Of a DNA stretch of 64,000 nucleotides, positions 47,001-56,054 are shown in pieces. The notes beneath the pieces were generated by a model. It saw only the letters and a program-made list of their open reading frames with translations, searched no databases and was not told where the DNA came from. The first letter of the stretch is position 1, and each line of letters starts with the position of its first letter. The position numbers were made by a program, and so were the translations under genes. The stretch is from an uncultured Coprococcus sp. GTDB lineage: Bacteria > Bacillota > Clostridia > Lachnospirales > Lachnospiraceae. The stretch covers positions 58,746 through 122,745 of the forward strand of contig CANRQE010000001.1 of assembly GCA_947632705.1 (NCBI GenBank), in the 5' to 3' direction.

Positions 47001-47587
47001 GAAAGGATATCGTTGACACGGTTCAGATTGTCCCGCTCTGCTTCTAAAGATTTCTCTGCCGCATCTTTATTCTTTTTAAATTTCACAATTCCAGCCGCTT
47101 CATCAAACAGCTCTCTCCGTTCCTCCGGTTTTCCGCTTAGAATCCGTTCAATCTGACCCTGTCCGATAATGGAATAGCCTTCCTTTCCGATACCCGTATC
47201 AAAAAACAGGGAGTGAACGTCCTTTAACCGGCTGACCGTACCATTAATCAGGTATTCACTTTCCCCGGAACGGTAAACTCTTCGTGCAATCGTTACTTCA
47301 TTATAATCAATCGGCAGACTGTGATCGCTGTTATCAAGCGTAATCGCAACATAAGCGGAGCCCTGCGGCTTTCTAAGCTGTGTACCGGAGAAAATGACAT
47401 CCTCCATTCTGGCTCCGCGCAGACTTTTCGCACTTTGTTCGCCCAATACCCATCTGACTGCATCGGCGACATTGCTTTTCCCGGAACCGTTAGGACCGAC
47501 AATACAGGTGATTCCATGGTCAAATTTAAAAATAATTTTATTTGCAAAGGATTTAAATCCGTTTACTTCTATACTTTTCAGATACAT
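44030..47587 (-). CDS. smc: chromosome segregation ATPase SMC
   Basis: Core of the SMC-ScpAB condensin. The 1185-residue protein has Walker A GPNGSGKSNV at residues 32-41, two long coiled coils (about 170-500 and 680-1010), a hinge (about 510-670), and the C-terminal signature LSGGEKSLTAIALLFA with Walker B FCLLDEIEAALDD. Start overlaps nothing; 3 bp after the rnc stop. scpA and scpB are not in the window. Confidence 0.98.
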   Translation of the reverse strand: MYLKSIEVNGFKSFANKIIFKFDHGITCIVGPNGSGKSNVADAVRWVLGEQSAKSLRGARMEDVIFSGTQLRKPQGSAYVAITLDNSDHSLPIDYNEVTIARRVYRSGESEYLINGTVSRLKDVHSLFFDTGIGKEGYSIIGQGQIERILSGKPEERRELFDEAAGIVKFKKNKDAAEKSLEAERDNLNRVNDILSELEKQVGPLQAQSETARKYLAFKDELKKLDVNAFLLEMEQLRRVMEKDVKNQQILNDDIEENKQIYDQTREEYEQIEKSIETFNQTIDTLKNKIHEYGLAKERSEGEINVMNQQILALETNDTHTQEQSERIKKQISDNDKELQDYYEKQTTLKTEQDAVTKALDEAKEKSERANAQIQSYQDEIEECKTNIIESINESGSLKAKVGRYDAMLENINLRKTQLNQRFLQFKSDDSNDRKEYDALNSELALSEQTITDLSAELKEAEQKLADNQTKNKANRELIHNTNEALSAIRSKIEALRNITERYDGYGNSIRRVMEQKEQEPGIIGVVADILSVNKKYEIAVETALGGSIQNIVTEDDATAKKMIQYLKSRKLGRATFLPLNTITDRGQINRDVLKEKGVIGLASDLITADSKYDALVKNLLGRIVVLDHIDNALAVAGKYHQTLRLVTVEGELINPGGAITGGAFRNASNLLGRKRELDELKQEMKQLNTTALDAGKLDEELKTEREYLREQIDRLNAALQESYLQKNTLTLNIEQVSAKLSETAGVFASIQKEMNELNHQIQDINRNKEHLADSTQQHENAKKICEDRITDLEQALEEEKENYTKTGEQVSALLIDFNTIKQKYDFLSENIRRIRQEKENLNTELDRYTSQMTKSNQEMASLRLKIDEIRKHIELTVQNMETADTELSEMTEKREALNAGHKEFFAKREELNEKITGLERALFKLNASIEKNTEKSDSLSNYMWEEYELTFNNSQPLKDEALTDLSALKKEIAALRGKIKALGDVNVNAIEDYKEVSKRYEFLKTQHDDIVAAENNLLGVIAELEQAMQQQFADKFKEIQYMFDKVFKELFGGGMGALELVDDSNLLETGIRIIAQPPGKKLQNMMQLSGGEKSLTAIALLFAIQSLKPSPFCLLDEIEAALDDSNVKRFARYLHRLTKETQFIVISHRKGTMEAADILYGITMQEKGVSTLVSVNLIENDLDA

Positions 47588-47590
47588 ACT

Positions 47591-48283
47591 TTAAACCTGC
47601 TTCTTCTTTAATAGTAAAAGGGCATTATATGCCGCTGTCTGTTCGGAGGCTTTTCTTGATGCTCCGTCTCCGGAGGCTATTGCTGCGCCGTCAATACAAA
47701 CCTCAGAGGTATACAGTTTATTATGGTCGGGACCTTTTTCACCTGTCTGAACATAGGTCAGCTGCCGCCCTTCCTTCTGCATCATTTCCTGCAGAGTGGA
47801 TTTTGCATCATAAAACAGCACCTTTGTTTCGATATCATCCAGTAAAAATCGATGGACAAATGTTCTTCCCGGTTCTATGCCCCCATCCAGATAAATGGCA
47901 CCCAGCAGGGCTTCAAACAGATCACACATGATAGAACTCCGTTCCCTGCCGCCTGTCTGGTCTTCCCCTTTGCTTAAAAGGACATAGCTGCCAAAACCCA
48001 GATTTTTGGAAATCTGTGACAATGTAAATTCACAGACCAGACTAGCCCGGAGCTTTGTGAGTTCCCCTTCTTTATAATTTTTGTAATGCTCATATAAGTA
48101 TTCGCTGACAAGAAATTCCAGTATGGCATCCCCGAGGAATTCCGAACGTTCATAGGATTCGATTTTATTAATTTTTCTTTCATTTGTGTATGAGGTATGG
48201 GTAAATGCGGTAATCAGACGGTTGATATCCCGGAACTGATATCCGATGGTTTCCTCAAGCATATGAAAATCTGGTTTATTCAT
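47591..48283 (-). CDS. rnc: ribonuclease III
   Basis: Double-strand RNA endonuclease for rRNA and mRNA maturation. The 230-residue protein has the catalytic motif ERSEFLGDAILEFLVSEYL, a second acidic cluster (SIMCDLFEALLGAIYLDGG), and a C-terminal dsRNA-binding domain ending GDGASRKASEQTAAYNALLL. I use ATG 48283, which overlaps the plsX stop by 8 bp; a GTG at 48301 next to AGGAA is an alternative. In most relatives acpP separates plsX from rnc; here it does not. Confidence 0.95.
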   Translation of the reverse strand: MNKPDFHMLEETIGYQFRDINRLITAFTHTSYTNERKINKIESYERSEFLGDAILEFLVSEYLYEHYKNYKEGELTKLRASLVCEFTLSQISKNLGFGSYVLLSKGEDQTGGRERSSIMCDLFEALLGAIYLDGGIEPGRTFVHRFLLDDIETKVLFYDAKSTLQEMMQKEGRQLTYVQTGEKGPDHNKLYTSEVCIDGAAIASGDGASRKASEQTAAYNALLLLKKKQV

Positions 48284-49301
48284 TTGACGTTCCCGTTTCA
48301 CTTCCTAATTGATCAGCAATTTTTTTATTAACTTCGTTCTCCTTAAAGGTAATGCATTGGAAAATGGCGCTTTTTACCTCTTCGTTATGGGAATTGCCAT
48401 GTATTTTTACAACTAATCCCTTTAGTCCGAGCAGAGGCGCTCCACCTTTATTTTTGGCATTAAAGCGTTCCTTTAAACCATTCAGGGAGCTTTTAATGAG
48501 CAGCCCTCCTATTTTGGTTTTAAAAGAGGACATAATCGTCTGCTTGATTTCGGAAAGCAGCATTTTTGCAAGTCCTTCATAGAGCTTCAGTATTACATTT
48601 CCTACAAAGGCTTCGCAGACTATAACGTCTGCAGCGCCGTTTGGAATCTCTCTTGCTTCAATGCTTCCGATAAAATTGATATCCTTACATTCTTTTAATA
48701 ATGGGTAAGTCTCTTTTACAAGAGCGTTTCCTTTTTCTTCTTCATCCCCGATATTGACGATTGCAACTCTCGGTTTTTCAACTTTTTCAATATTTTCCAT
48801 ATAAATAGAGCCCATTCTGGCAAACTGTACCAGATGTTCCGGCCTGGCGTCCACGTTTGCTCCGCAGTCTATCAGGAGGGAATAGCCTTTATTTGTTGGA
48901 AGAAGCGGTGCCAGCGGCGGACGCTTGACGCCTTTGGAACGGCCGACAATCAGCTGGCCTCCGGCAAGGATTGCTCCGGAGCTTCCGGCTGATATGATTG
49001 CATCTGCTTCTCCTGCCTTTACCATATTCATACCGACTACTAGGGAAGAATCCTTTTTGGTGCGGACAGCCTGCACCGGTGCGTCATGACAGGTAATTTC
49101 CTCTGTTGCTGCGGCTATTTTGATCTTGTCCGCATCATATGTATATTTTGAAAGCTCCTTTTGAATAACATCTTCCTTTCCGGCTAAGATGATCTGCGCA
49201 TTTGCACCTTCATTGACTGCTTCAACCGCACCTTTGATAATCCATTCGGGAGCATAATCTCCACCCATAGCATCTACTACAATTTTTGTTACTTCACCCA
49301 T
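48276..49301 (-). CDS. plsX: phosphate acyltransferase PlsX
   Basis: Makes acyl-phosphate from acyl-ACP for the first phospholipid acylation. The 341-residue protein begins MGEVTKIVVDAMGGDYAPE and has VVGMNMVKAGEADAIISAGS and the RPPLAPLLPT stretch. ATG 49301 with GAGGT upstream is chosen; the longer frame to 49394 would include the leader. It is the first gene of the plsX-rnc-smc-ftsY unit, with a consensus promoter upstream. Confidence 0.96.
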   Translation of the reverse strand: MGEVTKIVVDAMGGDYAPEWIIKGAVEAVNEGANAQIILAGKEDVIQKELSKYTYDADKIKIAAATEEITCHDAPVQAVRTKKDSSLVVGMNMVKAGEADAIISAGSSGAILAGGQLIVGRSKGVKRPPLAPLLPTNKGYSLLIDCGANVDARPEHLVQFARMGSIYMENIEKVEKPRVAIVNIGDEEEKGNALVKETYPLLKECKDINFIGSIEAREIPNGAADVIVCEAFVGNVILKLYEGLAKMLLSEIKQTIMSSFKTKIGGLLIKSSLNGLKERFNAKNKGGAPLLGLKGLVVKIHGNSHNEEVKSAIFQCITFKENEVNKKIADQLGSETGTSNE

Positions 49302-49420
49302 CTTATTTACCTCATATTTTTTTTCTGAATGGCCATATGGCGTTTCTATCCTGCTTTCATATAAATAGAACGTCTTCCGGCACCATTTGCACATAGCTTG
49401 TCCATTAAAACATACAATTT

Positions 49421-49449
49421 ATTATATATTTTACCAATATTAAAGTCAA
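49421..49449 (-). promoter_or_regulatory. promoter of plsX-rnc-smc-ftsY
   Basis: On the minus strand TTGACT (49444-49449) and a perfect TATAAT (49421-49426) are spaced by exactly 17 bp. The leader to the plsX ATG is about 110 bases. I see no FapR-type operator in the form I know. Confidence 0.88.
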
Positions 49450-49544
49450 TCATTAAAACCTTTGGAATTTACCGGACATATCCTGTCTTATATCTGATAA
49501 AATCGTATCCGGTTATCTATTGTATTTCTCACTCTTACAAAAAC

Positions 49545-49584
49545 AAAAGGGAGACATATCCTTCTAATGAAGCGTCTCCCTTTT
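49545..49584 (-). terminator. intrinsic terminator after rpmF
   Basis: AAAAGGGAGAC (49545-49555) pairs with GTCTCCCTTTT (49574-49584) around an 18-base loop. It separates the pta-ackA-yceD-rpmF unit from the plsX promoter. Confidence 0.88.
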
Positions 49585-49639
49585 ACTTTTGTTGTATACC
49601 ATAGTAATCAAGTGAATCTGTCTCTGGCAGATTCCTGCA

Positions 49640-49822
49640 TTACTCAGCAACAGAGATAATCTCTTTTTTGTTGTATGAACCGCAATTCTTACATACTCTG
49701 TGTGGAACCATTAATTCACCGCACTTGCTGCACTTTACCAATGCAGGAGCAGTCATTTTCCAATTTGCTCTGCGCTTATCTCTTCTTGCTTTTGAACTTT
49801 TATTCTTTGGACAAATTGACAT
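49640..49822 (-). CDS. rpmF: 50S ribosomal protein L32
   Basis: 60-residue ribosomal protein of the zinc-binding (C+) type: two CxxC pairs, CSKC and CKNC, hold one zinc. The start MSICPKNKSSKARRDKRRAN is conserved. It is coupled to yceD 13 bp upstream, the universal pair. Confidence 0.96.
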   Translation of the reverse strand: MSICPKNKSSKARRDKRRANWKMTAPALVKCSKCGELMVPHRVCKNCGSYNKKEIISVAE

Positions 49823-49835
49823 TCTTCACACCTCC

Positions 49836-50351
49836 TCAATCTTTCAAGATGTTCGCAAAAACTGATAATCTCGGATCAGGAACAAAATCATCACAATCAC
49901 AGGTTGCATGGTTCAGGTTCGTTCCGCAAACCCTGCATAATCCTTTGCAGTCTTCTTTGCAAAGGACCTGAACCGGAATCATTGTCATCAGTTCCTTTTC
50001 TAACAGCGTGTCCATATTGACTATACAGTCTTCCAGATAATTAAGTTCGTTAATTTCATCCATCTTATCAGTTTCAAATACAGCCATATCGATGACTTCA
50101 TCTATCTGCACATTGAAATTCTTTTTTACCTCATCAAGGCATCGGTCACACTGCATGGATAAGACTATTTCACATTCTCCTGAAATTGCGGCCTTTCTCT
50201 TGCCTGCATTTTTTGCATGGAGGACAAAGTCCTTTACAGTATCAACCGTATATACGTTTCCTCCGAATGTAAATTCCTTTAAATCGGAATTCACTTCAAA
50301 GTCCTGTACCATACCTTCCTTTGATAAAACATCAGATAAATCAATTAACAT
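49836..50351 (-). CDS. yceD: YceD family (DUF177) protein
   Basis: A 171-residue YceD/DUF177 protein, involved in 23S rRNA or ribosome maturation in plants and bacteria. It has the ECEIVLSMQCDRCLDEV signature and a C-terminal Cys cluster (CKEDCKGLCRVCG, CDCDDF) that likely binds metal. ATG 50351 follows TAGGAG by 6 bp. Gene pair with rpmF. Confidence 0.93.
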   Translation of the reverse strand: MLIDLSDVLSKEGMVQDFEVNSDLKEFTFGGNVYTVDTVKDFVLHAKNAGKRKAAISGECEIVLSMQCDRCLDEVKKNFNVQIDEVIDMAVFETDKMDEINELNYLEDCIVNMDTLLEKELMTMIPVQVLCKEDCKGLCRVCGTNLNHATCDCDDFVPDPRLSVFANILKD

Positions 50352-50421
50352 AATATCTCCTAAAAATCGCACATGGATTATTATACATATTCAGGATATC
50401 TTTGTCAACAAAAAAATCAAA

Positions 50422-51609
50422 TCATACCAGCGCCGCTGTTTCCCTTGCAATTGCAAGTTCTTCGTTGGTCGGCACTACCCAGACTGCCACTTTGGAATCC
50501 GGCGTGGAGATACAGATTTCTTCACCCCGTACCTGATTGGCCTTTTCATCAATCTTAATACCCAAAAATTCCAATCCCTCTGTTGCAAGCTTCCTTACAA
50601 GCGGATCATTTTCTCCGACCCCGGCAGTAAATGCAACTGCGTCCAGACCGCCCATGACGGCAGCGTAGGAACCGATATATTTCTTAACACTATAGCAGAA
50701 CACCTCCATAGCAAGCCTGCATCTGTCATTTCCTTCGGCAATCCCCTTATTCAGGTCTCTGAAATCGCTGGATACACCGGACAGTCCAAATACTCCGGAT
50801 TCTTTATTTAAAACAGTCGTTACCTGTTCTGCTGTCATATTTTCTTTTGCTGCCACAAACTCGATGATGGCAGGATCGATATCTCCGGAACGGGTACCCA
50901 TCGGAAGTCCCGCCAAAGGAGTCAGCCCCATGGTCGTATCAACGGATTTTCCTCCGTCCACTGCCGTAATACTGGAACCGTTTCCGAGATGGCATACAAT
51001 TATTTTGGTATCCCTGATATCTTTACCAAGGAGTTCGGCCGTTCTTTTTGATACAAAGCTGTGACTGGTTCCGTGAAAACCATATTTTCTGATCTTGTAA
51101 TCGGAATAATAGCGGTATGGCAGTCCGTAAATATAAGCCTTATCCGGCATGGTTTGATGAAAGGCTGTATCAAACACTGCCACCATAGGAACATCCGGCA
51201 TCAGCTTCATGCATGCACGGATGCCAATCAGGTTAGCAGGGTTATGGAGTGGTGCCAGATCATTGCACTCTTCTATTGCTGCAATGACGTCTTCTGTTAA
51301 AACAGAGGATGTTGCAAATTTTTCCCCTCCATGGACAATCCGGTGTCCCACTGCATCAATCTCACTCAGGGAGGCCAGTGCTCCTGTCTCAGAATCCACC
51401 AAAGCCTCAAGAACATATTTGACTGCCGCATTATGGTCAGGCATCGGTACATTTCTGCTGTATTTTTCTTTTCCTGTAGTAGTATGGGTCAGACATCCGT
51501 CTATTGTGATTCTTTCGCACAATCCTTTTGCCATGACCTGTTCCGTTTCAGAATCAATCAGCTGATACTTCAATGACGAGCTTCCACAATTTATTACCAG
51601 TATTTTCAT
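50422..51609 (-). CDS. ackA: acetate kinase
   Basis: Converts acetyl-phosphate and ADP to acetate and ATP, the main energy step of acetogenic fermentation. The 395-residue protein starts [19 protein letters not shown], with [21 protein letters not shown] and [11 protein letters not shown] in order, then [10 protein letters not shown]. It follows pta by 74 bp. Confidence 0.98.
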   Translation of the reverse strand: MKILVINCGSSSLKYQLIDSETEQVMAKGLCERITIDGCLTHTTTGKEKYSRNVPMPDHNAAVKYVLEALVDSETGALASLSEIDAVGHRIVHGGEKFATSSVLTEDVIAAIEECNDLAPLHNPANLIGIRACMKLMPDVPMVAVFDTAFHQTMPDKAYIYGLPYRYYSDYKIRKYGFHGTSHSFVSKRTAELLGKDIRDTKIIVCHLGNGSSITAVDGGKSVDTTMGLTPLAGLPMGTRSGDIDPAIIEFVAAKENMTAEQVTTVLNKESGVFGLSGVSSDFRDLNKGIAEGNDRCRLAMEVFCYSVKKYIGSYAAVMGGLDAVAFTAGVGENDPLVRKLATEGLEFLGIKIDEKANQVRGEEICISTPDSKVAVWVVPTNEELAIARETAALV

Positions 51610-51683
51610 GTATCTGTACCCCTTCTTATTTGATCATTTCTATAACATGTTTTTTTCTTTCTGCATCATTCAATATAATATGG

Positions 51684-52718
51684 TTATCTGTTATCTTTCG
51701 GTCTTGCCGCTAAAATTCCGTCTTCCTGTGCCTGTGCCTGAATGGCTGTAATGGCAACAACGCCGACAATATCATCTGCGCAGCAACCGCGTGACAAGTC
51801 ATTGACCGGTTTGGAGATACCCTGTGTTACCGGTCCGTAAGCATCCGCCTTTGCAAGTCTCTGTACCAGCTTATAACCGATATTTGCGGCATCCAGATCC
51901 GGAAATACCAATACATTGGCATGTCCGGCAACCTCGCTGCCCGGCGCTTTGGAAGCGGCAACCTCAGGTACCAGTGCCGCATCGGACTGTAATTCTCCAT
52001 CTACCTTCAGATCAGGATATTCCGCCTTTACGATCTGGGTAGCCTCTACTACCTTATCGACGTCCGGATGGGATGCGCTGCCCTTTGTTGAATGGGAAAG
52101 CATGGCAACAACCGGTTCCTCCTGAACCAGAAGCTCAAAGGATTTCGCTGACTGCTCTGCAATGTCTGCAAGCTCCGGTGCCGTCGGAGACTGATTCAGA
52201 CCTGCATCGGAAAATACAAATGCTCCGTTTGCTCCCATGTCGCAGTCAGGAACCACAACAAGGAAAAATGCTGAAACAATTCTTGTTCCCGGTGCTGTCT
52301 TTAAAATCTGCAATGCCGCCCGCAGTACATCTGCAGAGGCATTGATTGCACCGGCCACCATACCGTCCGCATCTCCGGAACGGACCATCATACATCCGAA
52401 ATATAAGCCGTTATTCATCAGAAGATCTCTGGCCTTTTCAGGTGTCATGCCCTTCTTCCGTCTCAGCTCAACAAGATTTTCCACATATGTATCAAACTTT
52501 TCATACGTTTTAGGGTTTACAAAGGTTGCATCCTTTAAATCAAGATCTCCTGCTTTTGCAAGAATTTCCTCCTTATTACCAACAAGAATGATATTGGCAA
52601 TTCCCTCTGTCAAAACCTTGCTTGCTGCCTCAATCGTCCGCATGTCGCCGGTTTCCGGAAGCACGATTGTCTTCTTATTTTCTCTTGCTCTGGCCTTTAT
52701 CTTTTCAATAAATTTCAT
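51684..52718 (-). CDS. pta: phosphate acetyltransferase
   Basis: Transfers acetyl from acetyl-CoA to phosphate. The 344-residue protein is the short, single-domain Pta. Family blocks: VLPETGDMRTIEAA, MVRSGDADGMVAGAINAS, AMLSHSTKGSA and NVLVFPDLDAANIGYKL. With AckA it forms the acetate pathway. The upstream 107 bp carry a GGGGA ribosome site and a possible TATCAT -10 box with no clear -35. Confidence 0.97.
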   Translation of the reverse strand: MKFIEKIKARARENKKTIVLPETGDMRTIEAASKVLTEGIANIILVGNKEEILAKAGDLDLKDATFVNPKTYEKFDTYVENLVELRRKKGMTPEKARDLLMNNGLYFGCMMVRSGDADGMVAGAINASADVLRAALQILKTAPGTRIVSAFFLVVVPDCDMGANGAFVFSDAGLNQSPTAPELADIAEQSAKSFELLVQEEPVVAMLSHSTKGSASHPDVDKVVEATQIVKAEYPDLKVDGELQSDAALVPEVAASKAPGSEVAGHANVLVFPDLDAANIGYKLVQRLAKADAYGPVTQGISKPVNDLSRGCCADDIVGVVAITAIQAQAQEDGILAARPKDNR

Positions 52719-52825
52719 TGTTTGTAGTCCCCTTTCCAGTTTTTATACCTTTCATGATAACACACTAAGAATAGTTTACCCTATTAAGCGCCGAATCTCA
52801 ATAGAAAAGACAAAAAAATGTGTGT

Positions 52826-53434
52826 TTATCTGTTTAATTTCTGACAGATCTGCCTTCTCAGATCTTCCTGATTCCCCGAATTATCCAGCGTAAACTGACA
52901 TCTTTCCTGATAATATGTATCATTCATCTGGGAATGTATGACATTCAGCGCCCGTTCTCTGGTAAAATTCCTGTATTGACAGAGTCTTTGGATCCGAATC
53001 TCCGTCTCAGTCCGGACATACCATATCTCACTGCAGATATCCTGATATCCGTCTTCTAACAGCAAAGCCGCCTCAATTACAAGCAGTCTGCAGCCCAGTT
53101 CTGTTTGTTCCTGTATCTGTCTTAAGATGTCCTTTTTTACAGCCGGATGGACGATACCGTTTAATTGTGCCAGTTTTTTTCTGTCTGTAAAAACAAGCTG
53201 TCCCAACGCCGTTCTGTCGATTGTCCGGTCCTCATTTAAGATCTCTGTTCCGAAACACTTCACGATCTGTTGATAAGCCTCTTTCTCCGGCTGCATCAGA
53301 TCATGGGCAAGGGCATCCGCTTCAATAATAAATGCCTGATAATCCTCTTTTAATATATTTAATACAGTGGTTTTTCCGGAACCGATACCGCCGGTAATAC
53401 CTAATATGAACATAGTATCTTTATTTTGCTTCAT
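52826..53434 (-). CDS. coaE: dephospho-CoA kinase
   Basis: Final step of coenzyme A synthesis. The P-loop GITGGIGSGKTT is near residue 12-23; DALAHDLMQP and the VVYVRTE-like WYVRTETEIRIQRL follow. I use ATG 53434, which overlaps the polA stop by 14 bp and has GGGAGAG upstream; ATG 53413 (start MFILGITGG) is the closer fit to family length but lacks a good site. The polA-coaE order is usual in Firmicutes. Confidence 0.93.
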   Translation of the reverse strand: MKQNKDTMFILGITGGIGSGKTTVLNILKEDYQAFIIEADALAHDLMQPEKEAYQQIVKCFGTEILNEDRTIDRTALGQLVFTDRKKLAQLNGIVHPAVKKDILRQIQEQTELGCRLLVIEAALLLEDGYQDICSEIWYVRTETEIRIQRLCQYRNFTRERALNVIHSQMNDTYYQERCQFTLDNSGNQEDLRRQICQKLNR

Positions 53435-56054
53435 ACCAGTTCTCTCCCTGTGCAATGCCGATCTCAAGCGGTACAGAAAGTTCGGCGGCTCCCATCATTT
53501 GTTCCTTCAGGATTGCGGCTACCTCCTCTGCTTCCTCTCTTGCCGTTTCTACCAGCAATTCATCATGAATCTGCAGAATCAGGCGGGATTTCATATTTCT
53601 CTTTTTTAATTCCATATTTACACGGATCATGGCGATCTTAATAATATCTGCAGCTGTTCCCTGAATCGGTGAATTCATTGCAACCCGTTCTCCGAAGCTT
53701 CTTTGCATAAAATTAGAAGAGGCAAGCTCCGGTACCGGACGGATCCTTCCGAACATTGTTCTGACACTGCCCTCTTTTTTTGCTGTCTCTACCTGAAGGT
53801 CAAGATACCGTTTGATATTCGGGTAGGTACGAAAATACTTCTCTATATATTCCGACGCTTCCTTTCTTGAAATTCCCAAATCCTCACTGAGGCCAAATGC
53901 ACTGATTCCGTATACAATTCCGAAATTCACTGCTTTTGCGTTTCTTCTCTGTAAAGAGGTAACCTCTTCCATCGGAACGTCAAATACCTCCGAGGCTGTT
54001 GTGGCATGGATATCTACATGGTCGGAAAATGCTTTCTGCATTGTTTTATCATCTGACAAATGCGCCAGTACCCGAAGTTCAATCTGGGAATAATCCGCAT
54101 CAATAAACAAAAACCCTTCCTGCGGAATAAATGCCTTCCGGATCAATCGTCCAAGCTCCATCCGCATCGGAATATTCTGCAGATTCGGATCTGTGGAACT
54201 GATTCTTCCCGTAGCAGTAATCGTCTGATTGAATTTTCCATGGATACGGCCATCTTCGCTGATATAAGCGGTCAGTCCTTCGGCATAAGTAGAATTCAGC
54301 TTTGTTAACTGCCGGTATTCTAAAATATCAGGAATGATCGGATGTGTATTTTTAATTTTTTCCAGTACATCTACACTGGTAGAATAGCCTGTCTTTGTTT
54401 TTTTACCGCCGGAAAGTCCCATGTCTTCAAACAGAATCTGCCCCAGCTGCTTTGGAGAATTGATATTGAACTCTTTTCCCGCATATTCTGTAATCTGTTT
54501 TTGCAGCTCCTCAATCCGGACCAGAAGACGTTCGCTATAAGAGGACAGTGCTTCCTTATCTACCCTGATCCCTCTTTTTTCCATATCAAATAAGGTATAT
54601 ACCGTCGGTAATTCTATCCGGTAATATAGATCGTGCATTCCCTGCTCTTTCAGAGCGCGCAGGATAACCGGTGCTGCAAGAAGCGGAACAAGCGCCTTAT
54701 ATGCAAATACTTCAAGAAAATTTTGATTTACAAATGTAAAAATATTCAGCTCTTCTTTCGCCAGCAGCTCTTTTTCGGACGGAAGCGCAATCTCCAGATA
54801 ATCTTTCGCCAGATCATCATAATCATAGGAATCCATCAGTGGGTTCAGCAGATAAGCGGCCACTCCGATATCCAGAACATTTTCATAAGCTTCTCCAAAA
54901 TATACCGTTCCCAGAGTATGTTTCAGATCCAGCATACAGATCCGGACGCCCCGGTCTGCCAGAGTATGCAGGCGGTTTCCGATTCCCTTTTCGTCTATTA
55001 ATCCTCCATCTCTGACCACATATACCTGCTCCGGAGAAACGGTCAGTGCCGCACCGAAAAAATAATCCTGGTTTCTGATTACATAGAGACCGACAGCTTC
55101 TGCCTGTGCCATCTGCTCAAAAATCCGGTTCAGGCTTTTGTCGTCCTCAACCAGAATGATATCCGGCTTCAGCTCCTTCTTCTCTTCCGTCATGTCAAAT
55201 TTATGCAGCAGACTTTTAAATTCCAGCTTTTTAAACAGTCTGTAAGCTTCGTCATTAAACATATCAGCAATTCCTGCATCCTCAAAGGAAACATTCAGTT
55301 CACAATCCAGCTTGATTGTTGCCAGTTCCTTGGATAACAGAGCCTGTTCCTGATAGTCTTCCAGATTCTTCCGCGCTTTTTCCGGTTTGATCCGGTCTAG
55401 ATGTGCAATCGCGTTTTCAATAGAACCATATTCCGCAATGATTTTGGCGGCAGTTACCTTTCCGATTCCCGGTACGCCCGGTATATTATCAGAGGTATCG
55501 CCCATCAGACCCTTTACATCAATAAACTGGGTGGGAGTAACTCCATATTCCGCTTCTACATCAGATGCATAGTAATTTTCAATGGTAGTGCCGGTTGCTT
55601 TGGTCTTGGGTATACGGACAAGAATCCGGTCGGTTGCAAGCTGCAGCAAATCCCTGTCTCCCGAGATGATTACTACCTGATAGTCTTCCTTTTGTGCAGT
55701 CCTGGATAGCGTACCTATAATATCATCTGCTTCATAGCCGCCCTTTTCAACCGTCAGTATGTGCATGGCGGCAAGGACTTCTTTCATCAAAGGAACCTGC
55801 TCTCGCAATTCCTCCGGCATCGGCTTTCTAGTTCCTTTATATTCGGCATATTGCAGATGGCGGAACGTAGGCTGGTTGACATCAAATGCCACACACATAT
55901 GATCCGGCTGTTCTTCCTCCATGATCTTAAAAATAATATTTAAAAAACCCAATACCGCATTGGTATGTTTTCCTTCATAATTTGTCAGGTCAGGCAGTCC
56001 GTAATAAGCCCTGTTTAAGATACTGTGTCCGTCAATGATCAATATTTTCTTCAT
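53421..56054 (-). CDS. polA: DNA polymerase I
   Basis: Repair and Okazaki-fragment polymerase, 877 residues. Domains: 5'-3' exonuclease (1-290; LIIDGHSILNRAYYG, KGGYEADDIIGTL, GDTSDNIPGVPGIG), a degenerate 3'-5' exonuclease domain (about 310-480), and the polymerase with motifs A (DADYSQIELRVLAH), B (RRNAKAVNFGIVYG) and C (QIHDELLVE). The proofreading DxE motif is missing (AVGLYVIRNQD at its place), so this enzyme should not proofread, as in Bacillus. ATG 56054 overlaps the upstream gene by 23 bp; the longer frame is a read-through. Confidence 0.97.
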   Translation of the reverse strand: MKKILIIDGHSILNRAYYGLPDLTNYEGKHTNAVLGFLNIIFKIMEEEQPDHMCVAFDVNQPTFRHLQYAEYKGTRKPMPEELREQVPLMKEVLAAMHILTVEKGGYEADDIIGTLSRTAQKEDYQVVIISGDRDLLQLATDRILVRIPKTKATGTTIENYYASDVEAEYGVTPTQFIDVKGLMGDTSDNIPGVPGIGKVTAAKIIAEYGSIENAIAHLDRIKPEKARKNLEDYQEQALLSKELATIKLDCELNVSFEDAGIADMFNDEAYRLFKKLEFKSLLHKFDMTEEKKELKPDIILVEDDKSLNRIFEQMAQAEAVGLYVIRNQDYFFGAALTVSPEQVYVVRDGGLIDEKGIGNRLHTLADRGVRICMLDLKHTLGTVYFGEAYENVLDIGVAAYLLNPLMDSYDYDDLAKDYLEIALPSEKELLAKEELNIFTFVNQNFLEVFAYKALVPLLAAPVILRALKEQGMHDLYYRIELPTVYTLFDMEKRGIRVDKEALSSYSERLLVRIEELQKQITEYAGKEFNINSPKQLGQILFEDMGLSGGKKTKTGYSTSVDVLEKIKNTHPIIPDILEYRQLTKLNSTYAEGLTAYISEDGRIHGKFNQTITATGRISSTDPNLQNIPMRMELGRLIRKAFIPQEGFLFIDADYSQIELRVLAHLSDDKTMQKAFSDHVDIHATTASEVFDVPMEEVTSLQRRNAKAVNFGIVYGISAFGLSEDLGISRKEASEYIEKYFRTYPNIKRYLDLQVETAKKEGSVRTMFGRIRPVPELASSNFMQRSFGERVAMNSPIQGTAADIIKIAMIRVNMELKKRNMKSRLILQIHDELLVETAREEAEEVAAILKEQMMGAAELSVPLEIGIAQGENWYEAK

